Positions 45,860 through 56,207 of a DNA stretch of 64,000 nucleotides are shown here, piece by piece. The position numbers and the translations under genes are program-made. The DNA comes from Opeltia flavorubescens (taxonomy: Eukaryota; Ascomycota; Lecanoromycetes; Teloschistales; Teloschistaceae). Within the stretch, counting starts at the first letter, position 1; each line of letters opens with the position of its first letter. A model generated the notes under the pieces. It was given only the letters and a program-made list of their open reading frames with translations, was not told the origin of the DNA and searched no databases. The stretch spans positions 1,054,001-1,118,000 of the forward strand of contig KE546979.1 in the NCBI GenBank assembly GCA_000442125.1. Direction: 5' to 3'.

Positions 45860-47757
45860 ATGGGATCCCAGGAGAATGAAGCTCCTCCTCAGACCCATGA
45901 CGGAGCCTTATGCGGGATCGACGAATTTCTGAAGCATACCTACTCCTACCTCATTGTCGGTGGAGGCACGGCTGGCCTGGTTCTTGCCAATCGATTGTCC
46001 GAAGTTACCAATGTCACAGTGGGGGTGCTTGAAGCAGGCCCAGCCAAGTTGAACGATCCGATGATCCTAATGCCAGGTCTGGCAACACAGGGAATGTACA
46101 GTCCGGATACTAACTGGTTGATGAAAAGCGTGCCTCAGGTTTGCTGCTTCATACCCCATTATCCTTTCCGTCAGCTAATCCATAGAAGGTTCATGGGGGT
46201 AACCGGACTCATGACGTTTCTCGTGGTAAAGTGCTCGGCGGCTCTAGTGCAATCAACTACATGATGTATAATCGAGGCCAGCGAGCTGACTATGATGACT
46301 GGGCTACGCTACTAAACAACGACGACTGGGGTTGGGAGGGTTTGTTGCCGTATATGCTAAAGCATGAGCAGTTTGAGGGTGAGAAATCCAAATACGCCCA
46401 TAAGAGGGAGTACCACGGGAGTGGAGACGGCATACATACCTCGTTCCCGACATATCGTTGTCCCATTGAAGACGCGTGGGCCGAGGCTTGCCAGACGGTA
46501 TTGGACAGTGCTCATAAAGAACCCGAAGACGCTTGGTCAGGGTCTCATACTGGAATCTACACGTGTTTGGCAACCATCGATCAGACCGTAATCAAAGCTA
46601 CCAGGAGTTATTCTACGTCTGCTTACCTTCAACCCATTCTTCGGCGAGAGAACCTCAAAGTTCTTACCGGTGCTCATGTTTCTCGGATTATCGTCAACAG
46701 CCACGGCGGAGAGCTGAGAGCGACCGGGGTAGAATTTACGGTCGAGGGGCAAATTCACTCCGTTACCGCCGCTCAAGAGATCATACTGAGTGCCGGTGCT
46801 ATCCATACCCCTCAATTACTGGAGCTATCCGGGATTGGGGATCCCACCGTACTCGCAAATGTTGGCATCGATTGTATATTGCCGAATTTGGACGTTGGCG
46901 CTAATTTCCAGGACCATTTACTCACAGGCCTCAATTACACTCTTGCTCCAGGCGTATTCTCCCTCGACTCTCTACACGAACCGGAGCTGCAAGCCAAAGC
47001 CGTTGCTGAGTACACAACATCACAATCTGGTCCGCTGAGTACTGGTCAGTCAAGTATGGGCTTCGTTGCCTACCGGACCATTGCCTCCGGGGAGGAAGTT
47101 GAAGCCGCCGCAAACATGGTCGAGACAAAGAATACCGCCAGCTCCAAGCAAGCTCATCTAGAGGCCGAGCGCCTTCGCTCACCGCAGACAGCGGGCATCC
47201 ACGTGTACGGTGTTGCAGCCAACTTCAACTTCGATCACGGGCATGACTGCTCCAGGTTCTTTGAGCCACCTCCTCCCGGCACAAACCGATTCGTGATGGG
47301 TGTTTCCTTACAATACCCCTCTTCCCGTGGCCACGTACACATCACTTCACCAGACCCGCTGCAACAGCCAGAGATTGATCCAGCTTACCTATCTCATCCC
47401 GCAGACCTAGCGGTGCTCTGTGCGGCGTTGCGCTATGCAGACAAGTGCTTTCAAATTCCCTGCCTCAAGGAATGCGTCGCTCAGAGGTGGCTCCCACAGC
47501 CAGAAGTGGATCTTGACGATCAGACGCAGCTGGAGCAGTATGTAAGGACTCACAGCAATACAGAGTATCATCCAATTGGTACGGCCGCTATGGGTAAAGT
47601 AGTTGACGATCGTCTCTGCGTGAAAGGAATCAAGGGGTTGAGGATTTGCGACGCTAGTGTATTTCCTGGAAACGTGAGCGGCAATCTTGTCGCGACTGTC
47701 TATGCTGTGGCAGAAAAGGCAGCGGATCTGATCAAGCAAGATAGCTCAAAACTATGA
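45860..47757 (+). CDS. GMC-family FAD oxidoreductase
   Basis: Two exons, 45860-46138 and 46186-47757 (intron 47 bp), give 616 aa. The ADP-binding fold is YLIVGGGTAGLVLANRLSE near residue 32. The intron joins KSVPQ to KVHGGNRTHDVSRGK, rebuilding the GMC signature 1 that ends GGSSAINYMMYNRG. Signature 2 is seen as SAGAIHTPQLLELSGIG. The catalytic His lies in EYHPIGTAAMG and the partner position is Asn in PGNVSGNLVATVYA, as in aryl-alcohol-oxidase or choline-dehydrogenase-like members. There is no signal peptide at the chosen Met, so it is probably intracellular, in contrast to secreted wood-decay GMCs. It oxidises an alcohol to an aldehyde or ketone. The position after a terpene cyclase suggests a tailoring role (inference). 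Confidence 0.92.
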
Positions 47758-49054
47758 ATAGGCTTTTGTAATGCGTCTGGGGGATTACAGAAGAAGCAAA
47801 GTGGAAGAGGCATCGAAGTTTAAAAGGATCTGTCTGCTTAGTGTCAAGAGGAATCTACTCGCCAATCGCTGAAATGTGCATATCCGCCTTTATCGCTTTG
47901 CCTTCGAATCTACTATCCTATCGAGCGTGTGTGCGTAGATGGATTGAAGAAGCTGATAAAATGATTGAACTTTTGCCAGCCCTCAGATTCAACTTCTTCA
48001 CATCTTAAATGCACTCCCGGCGCTCTAGAAAAATCGCATTTGCGGCTATGAGAGCACTAGCAATACACCTTACACTGCAATACGCTAAGGTTCTTGGCAC
48101 TAGCACGGTAGTTTTAAAGTAAACATGCCAAGCCGGGATGACTTTAGCTAGCCATGATCGACAAAGCTATACCCAAGATAGTAACAGCTGTCGATCAAGA
48201 TTGGCGCATATGATTGGCTCATACACCATGAAAATAGACTACTCACCAATGGAAGGAAGTGAAGCTTCATAAGCATATTGCCTTCCATTTAAGAAATCTT
48301 GAATGTCATTAATTTTGATCTGTCTTTTCATATATCAACGTATTCTCATTCTGTTCCGATTAAATACCTTTGAGCATCCGCATTTCACTTGAATATCCAA
48401 TTTTGTCCATTCAAATTATTTCTCGTTCAGAGTAGCTGTGATCCGCTCGTTCTTCGTACGTTTTCGATTCCACTCTTACCTATAGTATCGTAAATCCCTG
48501 CGATCCTGTAGAGACTCTGTTCCTCCTCAGATCTATATTTCGCATGCATAATCGAGATATAAGCCTGATACAAATCTACAGCGCCTAATGACTTCATTGA
48601 AACAGCTGTTGTCTATGAAACAATGGCCATGAAGGCAGATACGACCTACGTTGTTGGCCAGACCGTCTCCAAACAGCTCGTTGACAGATTTCGTTCATCA
48701 GCGGACAATTACATCGTGCGAACTGATACGACATTTCTTGAGATCATATTATGTGAAGTATACTTAAACATCTGTGCGATGAAAAAGATCTCTTGCCAAA
48801 ACCTCTAGGATGATGATCCATCCATCATTAGGGAAGAGAAAATCCCTAGGGAACAGATCAAGAGCTGTTTAGACGTAAAGGTAATAGTCCGCCATTTGCA
48901 TTATCTTACCAATTCCTTTACGTGATGCAGCTAGCTTATTGATATAGAGTCCTGTTACTCCCCAAACAGGGAAAAATCCTCCTTCGTCTGTACTTAGGCT
49001 CATGTATACTTCCAATCTTGGACGAGACTATCATGATCTCACTATATTAATAGG
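47758..49054. other. Intergenic, nothing recognised
   Basis: Moderately AT-rich 1.3 kb. A 61-codon frame at 48623-48808 is not convincing. Confidence 0.5.
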
Positions 49055-50259
49055 GTGGCACCTTTCAACGAAGGTTTAACTGGTCATTTACCAGAATCGC
49101 TTGCAGAGCTTGCGTCCGCGCTCCAATTCTTCGGTTTTAATGAATCATATATACATGACGAGAATCTGCAAGGCTCGCCAAATTGGTGTAGCATCCCATT
49201 GGAAAACAATCTGGCGGGTTTCGTCATTAAAACTGAAGTCTTTGACTCTGATTGCGCCAGCTTCAGTCTAGCCCTAGTCGCTGACTTTTCTTCGGGAAGA
49301 ATATCTGGAATCCTCCATGTGATGTTGAAAGATGATCTGAAAAGGATCAAAGATTATCTTATGGATGCTCCCAAACGGTATAGTCATGATTGCATGGCTC
49401 TACCACTACTCCTAACTCAACTCAGAACGTCGAATATGCCTAACAAGATACAGGAAATTCGAACGCAGTTGTACGAGACGGAGAAGAGAATCGGATCTCA
49501 TAAGAATTATCAGCACAAGGAAACACACACCCGATGGGGTTACTATGCACGAGGTGAAGAAGTTTGGAAACGTGAGGGATTCGACGCTGCGGGAGGAGAA
49601 TTGACGTCTATGGTTTCCGATTGCGTTATGCTCGAATCTAAGGCACAGCTGTACACCAGGCTGCTAGATTGGATCGGAGAGATGCATCGTAAATTCCCAG
49701 TACAGAGTCTCGAGCAAGCAGGACGACCCTATCCGCTGCTGAACGAGAAGATACGGGTCATGAAAGGCAATCTGGAACACTGCAGGATCCGAAGTGAATA
49801 CCTTGGGCGAAGAGCAGAGGCTCAAGTGCAAGCCGTAAGTCTCCTAGCTTTGAGTACTTTGTGTGCTATACTAACAATTCTTCTCATAGTGTGCGGGAAT
49901 AATGTCCCAGCGAGATAACGCAAACAGCCTCAAAGCATCAAGGGTGGCTTTAAGAGACAGTAACGACATGCGGGCCATCTCGCTGGTGACGATGTTCTTT
50001 CTTCCCGGAACTTTTATGGCAGTAAGTAGAAATCTCACTGTATTGCACGATTGCTTATAACAAGCGATAGACCTTGTTCAGTACTGGTTTCTTTAGCTTC
50101 CAACAGGATGGTCGTGTAGTATCACATTGGATTTGGCTCTATTGGATTTTCACAGGGGGCCTTACCGGCATTGCTCTTGGGATGTTCGCCGTTTGGAATA
50201 GGCATACGGAGAGAAGGCTGTTGCAGGAAAGGGCAGGTCCTGGTTCGTCTGGGGAATAA
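49055..50259 (+). CDS. Fungal CorA-like divalent cation transporter-domain protein
   Basis: Three exons, 49055-49834, 49890-50021 and 50071-50259, give 366 aa. The first ~250 residues are the soluble, helical domain with long coiled-coil-like helices (VMLESKAQLYTRLLDWIG). Near residue 285 is SNDMRAISLVTMFFLPGTFM, the stalk-to-TM1 junction typical of ascomycete CorA-like proteins. TM1 continues as ATLFSTGFFSF across intron 2, and TM2 is IWLYWIFTGGLTGIALGMF. The bacterial GMN pore motif is not conserved (FSTGFF lies near its place), as is common in this fungal group. Ion specificity, or even transport activity, is therefore uncertain. The N-terminus is shorter than in many homologues. The membrane is probably the plasma membrane. 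Confidence 0.85.
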
Positions 50260-51252
50260 TGGACGGTTTCAGGTATTGATTGAGATTCTATCGTATTCCA
50301 CGTGAGAAACTGCCATTCCTCTAGATACTTGGCAGACCATGCTAATGGATATGGACACTTTGACATGCAAGTGGCTAGGAGTCGTAAATAGCCAAATGGA
50401 GTTGACAACTACATTATCACATATTACAGTATGAAGCTACTCAGCTATTCAAAAATGAATCCGGTCAGACAACAGACCATTAATTTTTCACCCTGCACGG
50501 CATTCGAATATTTCACATACAAGACATAATTCATGCGCCTTACTAAGATCCTTGATGGCTCTCACGATGCTTCAAAACTAAAGCCCACATCGCCTATTGT
50601 CCCAAAACTGACAAGTCCTTCCACACAGGCTGATACAAACAAGCTAAGCGGGATTGAAATTTGGTGCTTATTTCGCTGCATTTTCGGAACAGTAGCAATC
50701 GTCTATATCTCCTAAGATTTTTACATCCCCAGCGTAGCCTCTTTATCCATGTCTTACCTGAATGAAATCTTCTATGGAACTCTTCCTCTAACTCCTCAAT
50801 AGCACATTATCGTAATCACTACGCATCGAGAAACAGATCCCTTCCTTTCGCCTCACATAGAGTAAGCCTACAATTAATCCACTCTTCATCCCAGCCAAAA
50901 GCCTGAAATGGAAACTGATCCGAGAACATGAAATTCCTCACGGTGGCCGGAAGGCAACAGGCCCCGAGAGACTTACCTCGGTGTGGCAATCCCGTTTTCG
51001 ACGCTGTACCGACAAGCGCCCCAACGAGCGCCGGATGCTCGAGTAAGACAATTTTTCTCGGCATCATCAACCCCTGAATTACGTCCGTTGTATGAAAATA
51101 GAGGTGTATGTACAGCCCCGCTATCCAATCACTATATACATAAACACTTTGCGCTGCCGATTATGTCGTTCATCCTCACCCAAAAGTTATAATATATTTC
51201 ATTCAACTTTTATTTATTGTTTTTCTTACACCTCCTGAAATCCGATAACATC
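50260..51252. other. Intergenic, nothing recognised
   Basis: A 60-codon frame at 50533-50715 is not convincing. No other feature. Confidence 0.5.
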
Positions 51253-51932
51253 ATGTTTCGCCTTATCCTCACCCTCTTCTCCCTCGCAATAACATTCACA
51301 TCCGCATCGATTACATGCTTGAAAGTTGGAAGTACAGCGACGGCGAGATGGGTTGACGGGAGTGGGAAGAGCTGTACTTGGACGGGTGTGGTGGGGAGTA
51401 ATTTTGGGGTTAATAGTATCAATGGTGGGATGTGAGTTCTTGATCTATAGTAACTGTCGAACGGATCTCGCGGATAGGCTGACATGTAGTTTTACAGGTA
51501 TGATTGCAATGGCCGGTATGAAGGCTTTCCCGCCCCTGATATAGATAAGATCTGACAACGGAATCAGCTGCGGTGCAGGATGTGCCGGTATGGCCGTTGG
51601 CAACGTATAGTGAGTAATCTCCTACCTTACCATCAATGAACCACCCTCGCTGACCAAACATAATAGTGCTCAAGACTGCTTCAGCCACGACATCTGTTCC
51701 TACTTCTACAATGCCGCTGGTGGTGCAAGGTAAGCGATCCCTACAATTTCCTCCTTCATCCGTGAAAGCATCCTTGCGACCATGGACCTAATAAATCTAT
51801 AGTGATCCCAATTGTGGAGCTGCTTTCAAAGCGGCAGAGGACGATACCGCGCTTGGTCTCTTCCGTGGCTGCTCAGCGACGAATCCTAGTGTGGTCGCGC
51901 AGGCTCCGACGGTATCGCCTGTTTGTGTATGA
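51253..51932 (+). CDS. Small secreted cysteine-rich protein, phospholipase A2-like
   Basis: Five tiny exons keep phase: 51253-51431, 51498-51515, 51568-51609, 51667-51729 and 51803-51932, giving 143 aa. Exon 2 is 18 nt. A signal peptide (MFRLILTLFSLAITFTSA) is followed by about 125 residues with ten Cys. The core YDCNGRCGAGCAG ... DCFSHDICSYF ... DPNCGAAF has the D-C-x3-HD-x-C arrangement of the phospholipase A2 active helix: His87 with Asp88, and Cys on both sides, preceded by a Gly-rich CxGxCGxGC loop like a calcium loop. The expected role is an extracellular lipid-acting enzyme or effector; activity is inferred from motif only. An even Cys count fits a disulphide-stabilised fold. Confidence 0.8.
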
Positions 51933-52478
51933 TAGATACTTATGGACTGGTGTACGATACGAATGGATGCTTGAGCAAGGGAGATTAGATGTTAAGATCG
52001 CTCACCATCCTCCGACTTGCTATGTTTGTCGAAGACGTCGAACGCGATACATTTTCTATAAGATTGGGTTGTAGGTTTCGTTGAATTGTCGGTTAGCTAG
52101 CATATTTCTATATCGGATAATTGAGCAACCCTGGCTAGGCTCGGGGGAGTGTCGCACAATGGAAAGAGAATAGTCGAATGAGACCGATAACAGTATCGAC
52201 CGCAGACAGCATGGGTAGACCAGCTCGCCTACATGATCGCCACGAACGATTCAAAGTAGGCGCGGCATTGGAGGTATTGGGTGAATAAGAGAATCTCGTC
52301 GTATTTGAGGTTTTGGTAAAGCTTTCCTATTACTTTCTGAAATAACGATGGGCTCTACGTCGTGGATGAGTCTGACAAGAAGCCACCGTCGATAGATTTC
52401 AGAGTACAAGACAAAGGAAAGAAGTGCAAATTGGCCAAAATTTGGACGGTCGATAATAAACGTAGCATCGGGAGACAC
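51933..52478. other. Intergenic, nothing recognised
   Basis: Space between the 3' ends of two convergent genes. No feature seen. Confidence 0.5.
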
Positions 52479-54089
52479 TTATTCAGAAGGAACCTCAATC
52501 GCCTGGTTGGAAGTTCCTTCATGTGGAACATCTGTCGAAGGTTGATGAGGTGAGTCTGGTGCAGAAGGTGAAGAATGTTCCTGGGCGAGTGGAGAAGTTT
52601 CCTGGGCATGTGAAGAAGTCTGCTGGGCAGGTGAAGAAGTCTGCTGGGCAGCATCTGATATACTCGAAGACTTATTCTCTTCAGTGCTTCCATGCTCGGA
52701 TTTGCGCATGAACATCTCCTGTTTCGAAAGTGTGTCGAGAAGTCCGCTGATTCCAACGACAAGTGGAATGATTTGCCCTGTACTTTTGACATCATAGACC
52801 CTGGATATCGAGTTCCAGTGCAGGGTCAATTCAACAGCGATAATACACCAGACAGCAATCAAAAATGGTAGAACACCTTGGTACCTAGGAAATGACCTAT
52901 TAGCGAATGACTTACGATCTAAATGTAGTAAGATAACACACTTGATGATTTCCGCGATTAATGGTTCGAAACTTGATATTTTGACTATCCCACTTTCCAG
53001 AGTGGGTACTCGGAAAACGCCAGATTCACGGTGTCTCTCATTTGGGAGACGGTAGAGTCGCAGCAGCCAGTAAACGCCAGCTTCGCGGTTGAGCTCGGCC
53101 GGGTGACGGTAGATTCGCATCAACCATCTCAGTCCGCTGATACAGAGAAAGGACGCGACCATAAGAAACATTGTCAAAAGCATGAAAACCATTGCTGGTA
53201 GCCAGAGAATGACAAAGAGGGGCACCCAGACAATGGAACGTAAGATTGTCGACAACTTATCCACATTTTCATTATTCATGCCGGATAACACGAAGAACAG
53301 CTCCCATGGCATAGGTATAAGCTCAAACACAAACCAAAGAAAGGTTATTACGGAGGCAACAGCCATGAATATACTAAACGGCTTTAAAGCATCTCCGTGA
53401 ACTCGCGCGAAAAAAAAGTATGCCGTACCACTGGGTGTGGAAGCGAAGTCTCCACCGTCAGCAGCAGCAATACGAACCCAATACCATATCGTGACCGGAG
53501 ACATGATGAAGTTCAGCATTTGCATACTCCATCTCAGCTTCCTGGAAGAAGGTAAAAGCTTGAACTGCGCCCAATTCTCTTCTTTAAATTGCTCATGATT
53601 CATTTCTCTAAACTGCTGCCACCATTTGGTCATCAATATCGTTTTCATCATCGGGATCTGAACAGTATTGAAGCCACCCCAGAAGAGTACCAGTACAGTG
53701 AATACTTCGGCGGAGAATGTGCAAGCAGACGCAAAGATTTTCACAATCAGAGCGACGGAGATCGAGATACTGAAGATGTGATAAGTCATCAGAACATATT
53801 GACGGTCGCTTTCCAAGTAGCCATTGGTTATTAGAATTGTCAGCCATTGAAGATAGATACCGAGACCAATGCCTAGGCCGTAGAAGTCCGGATCGCCCTC
53901 GAAACCAGCTAGGTCCTGGAATCGGCTGGTGCATGCAGCATTTGCAACACTCTGAGGTCTCTCCGCGTGACGTATTAAAAGCAGTATGACAACGGTAAAT
54001 GTGGCGATGAAAAAAGCTGCTCTCAAAAGGACCCAGATTGCCGGTAAAATAGACCGTGCTTTACTTCTCCGCACCGGCTCCTTTTTCAT
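52479..54089 (-). CDS. Uncharacterised fungal polytopic membrane protein
   Basis: The frame is open for 536 codons, but 52885-52941 looks like a 57-nt intron (GT..CCTAG on the minus strand) whose removal joins AEIIK to YQGVLPFLIAVW. The spliced product is 517 aa. About eight to nine hydrophobic segments are visible: helix near residue 20, IGLGIYLQWLTILI, YHIFSISISVALIVKI, VFTVLVLFWGGF, MLNFIMSPVTIWYW, FSIFMAVASVITFLWFVF, two between 285 and 325, and FLIAVWCIIAVELTLHW. The last ends in the ELTLHWN..S.V..STGQ.IP segment common to an unnamed ascomycete family. The C-terminal tail is Ser/Gln/Pro-rich with a 7-residue repeat. No transporter signature recognised. Confidence 0.75.
   Translation of the reverse strand: MKKEPVRRSKARSILPAIWVLLRAAFFIATFTVVILLLIRHAERPQSVANAACTSRFQDLAGFEGDPDFYGLGIGLGIYLQWLTILITNGYLESDRQYVLMTYHIFSISISVALIVKIFASACTFSAEVFTVLVLFWGGFNTVQIPMMKTILMTKWWQQFREMNHEQFKEENWAQFKLLPSSRKLRWSMQMLNFIMSPVTIWYWVRIAAADGGDFASTPSGTAYFFFARVHGDALKPFSIFMAVASVITFLWFVFELIPMPWELFFVLSGMNNENVDKLSTILRSIVWVPLFVILWLPAMVFMLLTMFLMVASFLCISGLRWLMRIYRHPAELNREAGVYWLLRLYRLPNERHRESGVFRVPTLESGIVKISSFEPLIAEIIKCVILLHLDRKSFANRSFPRYQGVLPFLIAVWCIIAVELTLHWNSISRVYDVKSTGQIIPLVVGISGLLDTLSKQEMFMRKSEHGSTEENKSSSISDAAQQTSSPAQQTSSHAQETSPLAQEHSSPSAPDSPHQPSTDVPHEGTSNQAIEVPSE
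52569..52652 (-). repeat. Four 21-bp coding repeats
   Basis: Four in-frame 21-base units encode AQQTSSP, AQQTSSH, AQETSPL and AQEHSSP in the tail of the membrane protein. The middle units differ by a few bases. Length variation between strains would be expected. Confidence 0.85.
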
Positions 54090-54748
54090 AGTTTCAGCAC
54101 TCGTTACATTGTCTTGAGAAGGTGTTTGGTACGAATCCTGCTATATCCGAGCTTCGTGACAATTCCGAATTAGAAAGAAATGTGAAGGAATTTTTGCTAG
54201 ATGTACTAAATCAGACCTAGGCTCGTGGCAGTGCTTGAGCTTCATGTTCTTGTCCGAGGTTGATGACGAGGCACCTATGCGAGGTATGTCCCGACCGACG
54301 TTGCCTTCTCGGTAAAAGTTTCAAATGAGTGTACAACATCTTCGCTGCCGAGGGATCATTTGATATCTGAAGCCATAGACAATCTTCCTTTGGAAATCGC
54401 TATATCCCACGTAGAGTATTCAAAGAATCACGAATAGATAAGTTGAAGCCCAGATGAATCATCTTAAGATTCTGACTTTCAGAATATCGGCCAGCTCTAA
54501 TAGATAGAAATACAGATTGGTGGAGGCGACCAAGCCGAGGTTACCCATATGAGCAAGTGTCGCCGACCCTCCACCATGGTCGTTATCTCCGTTTAAGCCC
54601 ACAAAAGATGACGTAGGTACGACGACATTTCTCAAGTTGCATTTTCACGTCGTCCCACAAGCCATGCTTTTCCCAGAACAATCGGAATAGACCCAAAACC
54701 GAGTTCAGTACGGCAATATCCCGAAACAACTCCATTACCCAGCAACAA
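54090..54748. other. Intergenic, divergent promoter region
   Basis: Lies between the start of the membrane-protein gene (minus) and the start of the SDR gene (plus). No gene seen. Confidence 0.5.
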
Positions 54749-55575
54749 ATGGCACCCTCAGGTCTCGCAATTCTCATCGGCGCCGGCCCAGCCGCTGTAA
54801 ATCACCTCCCAATCACTCCGTCTCAGCAACCGCCCAAGCTGACACACCAAAGGGCGCCGGCATAGCCCGTATCCTCGCGCACCCCTCGCACGGAAACCTC
54901 GCCGTCGCCCTCCTCGCCCGAAATCCCGAGAATCTATCTTCCTTAGCAACATCCCTCCGCTCATCCGCCCCAAACTCCGTCATCGAAACATTCCCCACCG
55001 ATACCGAGCCCTCGAATCTTACCGACGCATTCTCCGCTATTCGCGTGCATCCTTCGTTTCAAGGATTGAAGCTTAAAGTCGGCGTTTTTAACATCAAACA
55101 TGCTTCCAAAAAACCCTTCCTCCAGGAAACCCACTCCGACTTCACAAAATCCCTAAACGACTACGTCGGCGGCGCATTCACCTTCTCCCAAGAATTCCTA
55201 AAACTCCTCTTCGAGCACCACGGCTCCTCCCCTCTTTCAGATCAACCCAGCGGAGGAGGAAAGAAAGGCACCTTGATCTTCACCGGCACACTCGGCGCGC
55301 TGCGTACAAACCCTCAATTCGCGGCTTATGGCGCGGGGAGAGCGAGTGTGAGGATGCTGGCGCAGAGTTTGGCGAAGGAGTATAGTGCGCAGGGGGTGCA
55401 TGTGGTGCATGCGATTGCGAACGGGGTGATTAAGGATGAGGATACGGAGGCGCAGAGGATGGGGCAGTCCATGAGTGCGGAGGCGGTGGGAAAGACGTAT
55501 TTGTGGTTGAGTGAGCAGGGGCCGGAATTATGGACTCATGAATTGGATTTGAGGCCGGCGCAGGAGAAGTTCTGA
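54749..55575 (+). CDS. Atypical short-chain dehydrogenase/reductase
   Basis: Two exons, 54749-54796 and 54853-55575, give 256 aa. The Gly-rich nucleotide-binding loop is formed across the intron (AILIGAGPAA then GAGIARIL), which supports the splice. The Rossmann order continues with VALLARNPENL, GVFNIKH in place of the usual NNAG, an IFTGTLGALR strand and AAYGAGRASVRMLAQSLAKE. In the SDR active site the usual Ser...Tyr-x3-Lys reads Thr162...Tyr175-x3-Arg179. Ser to Thr and Lys to Arg together make normal oxidoreductase activity doubtful, although relatives with this pattern are widespread in fungi. It could bind NAD(P) without classical catalysis. GC-rich third positions suggest good expression. 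Confidence 0.85.
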
Positions 55576-56207
55576 GGAAGGGGATGGGATGTTGGAATAT
55601 TCATCATTCTGGGTTCAATTATCGGGATGAAAACACAAACCATGGATGGTGTCAAAAACAAGGTACATATCGCCCAAGACCGTATATAAAGATCAACAGC
55701 CCGAGAGCAACAGCCTAGATACTCTATTCCATCCATCATATTATACCCAATATTCCATCTTTCATAACCCTCAAGCTCCACATCCTACATAAAATTAACC
55801 AACATCAACAACACAACCTCGTTATTCCAATTCCAATTTGAAAAAGAACGCGCAACTATTCAAAAAAACTATTTCATATGAAACATTAGGTCTATCTAAT
55901 CACACTGTGATTTTTTCAAAACTTTGATCCAACACTGTCTTCAAAATATACGCTCGTAACAAAAATCAAAAAATGATCGGCCCTCAATTAGACCCAGCAC
56001 TACTGGCAACGTGTAAGAGAAGGAGTGGAATTTCTTGAAAAGTTCAAACCGCAGTATTCTCGGCATCTATTTCGAGCCTCAACTGTATCTCGTCTATTCC
56101 ACGGAAGTATGACCGACGTAACCCTCCTTCTCGAAGATGCAGCTTCTTGCTAAGAATGTAATCTACATCCCATACAAACAACCCTGTTTGCCCCCAAACC
56201 CAACAAA
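55576..56207. other. Intergenic between convergent genes
   Basis: AT-rich 3' flanks of the SDR and RNA-binding protein genes. No gene seen. Confidence 0.5.
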
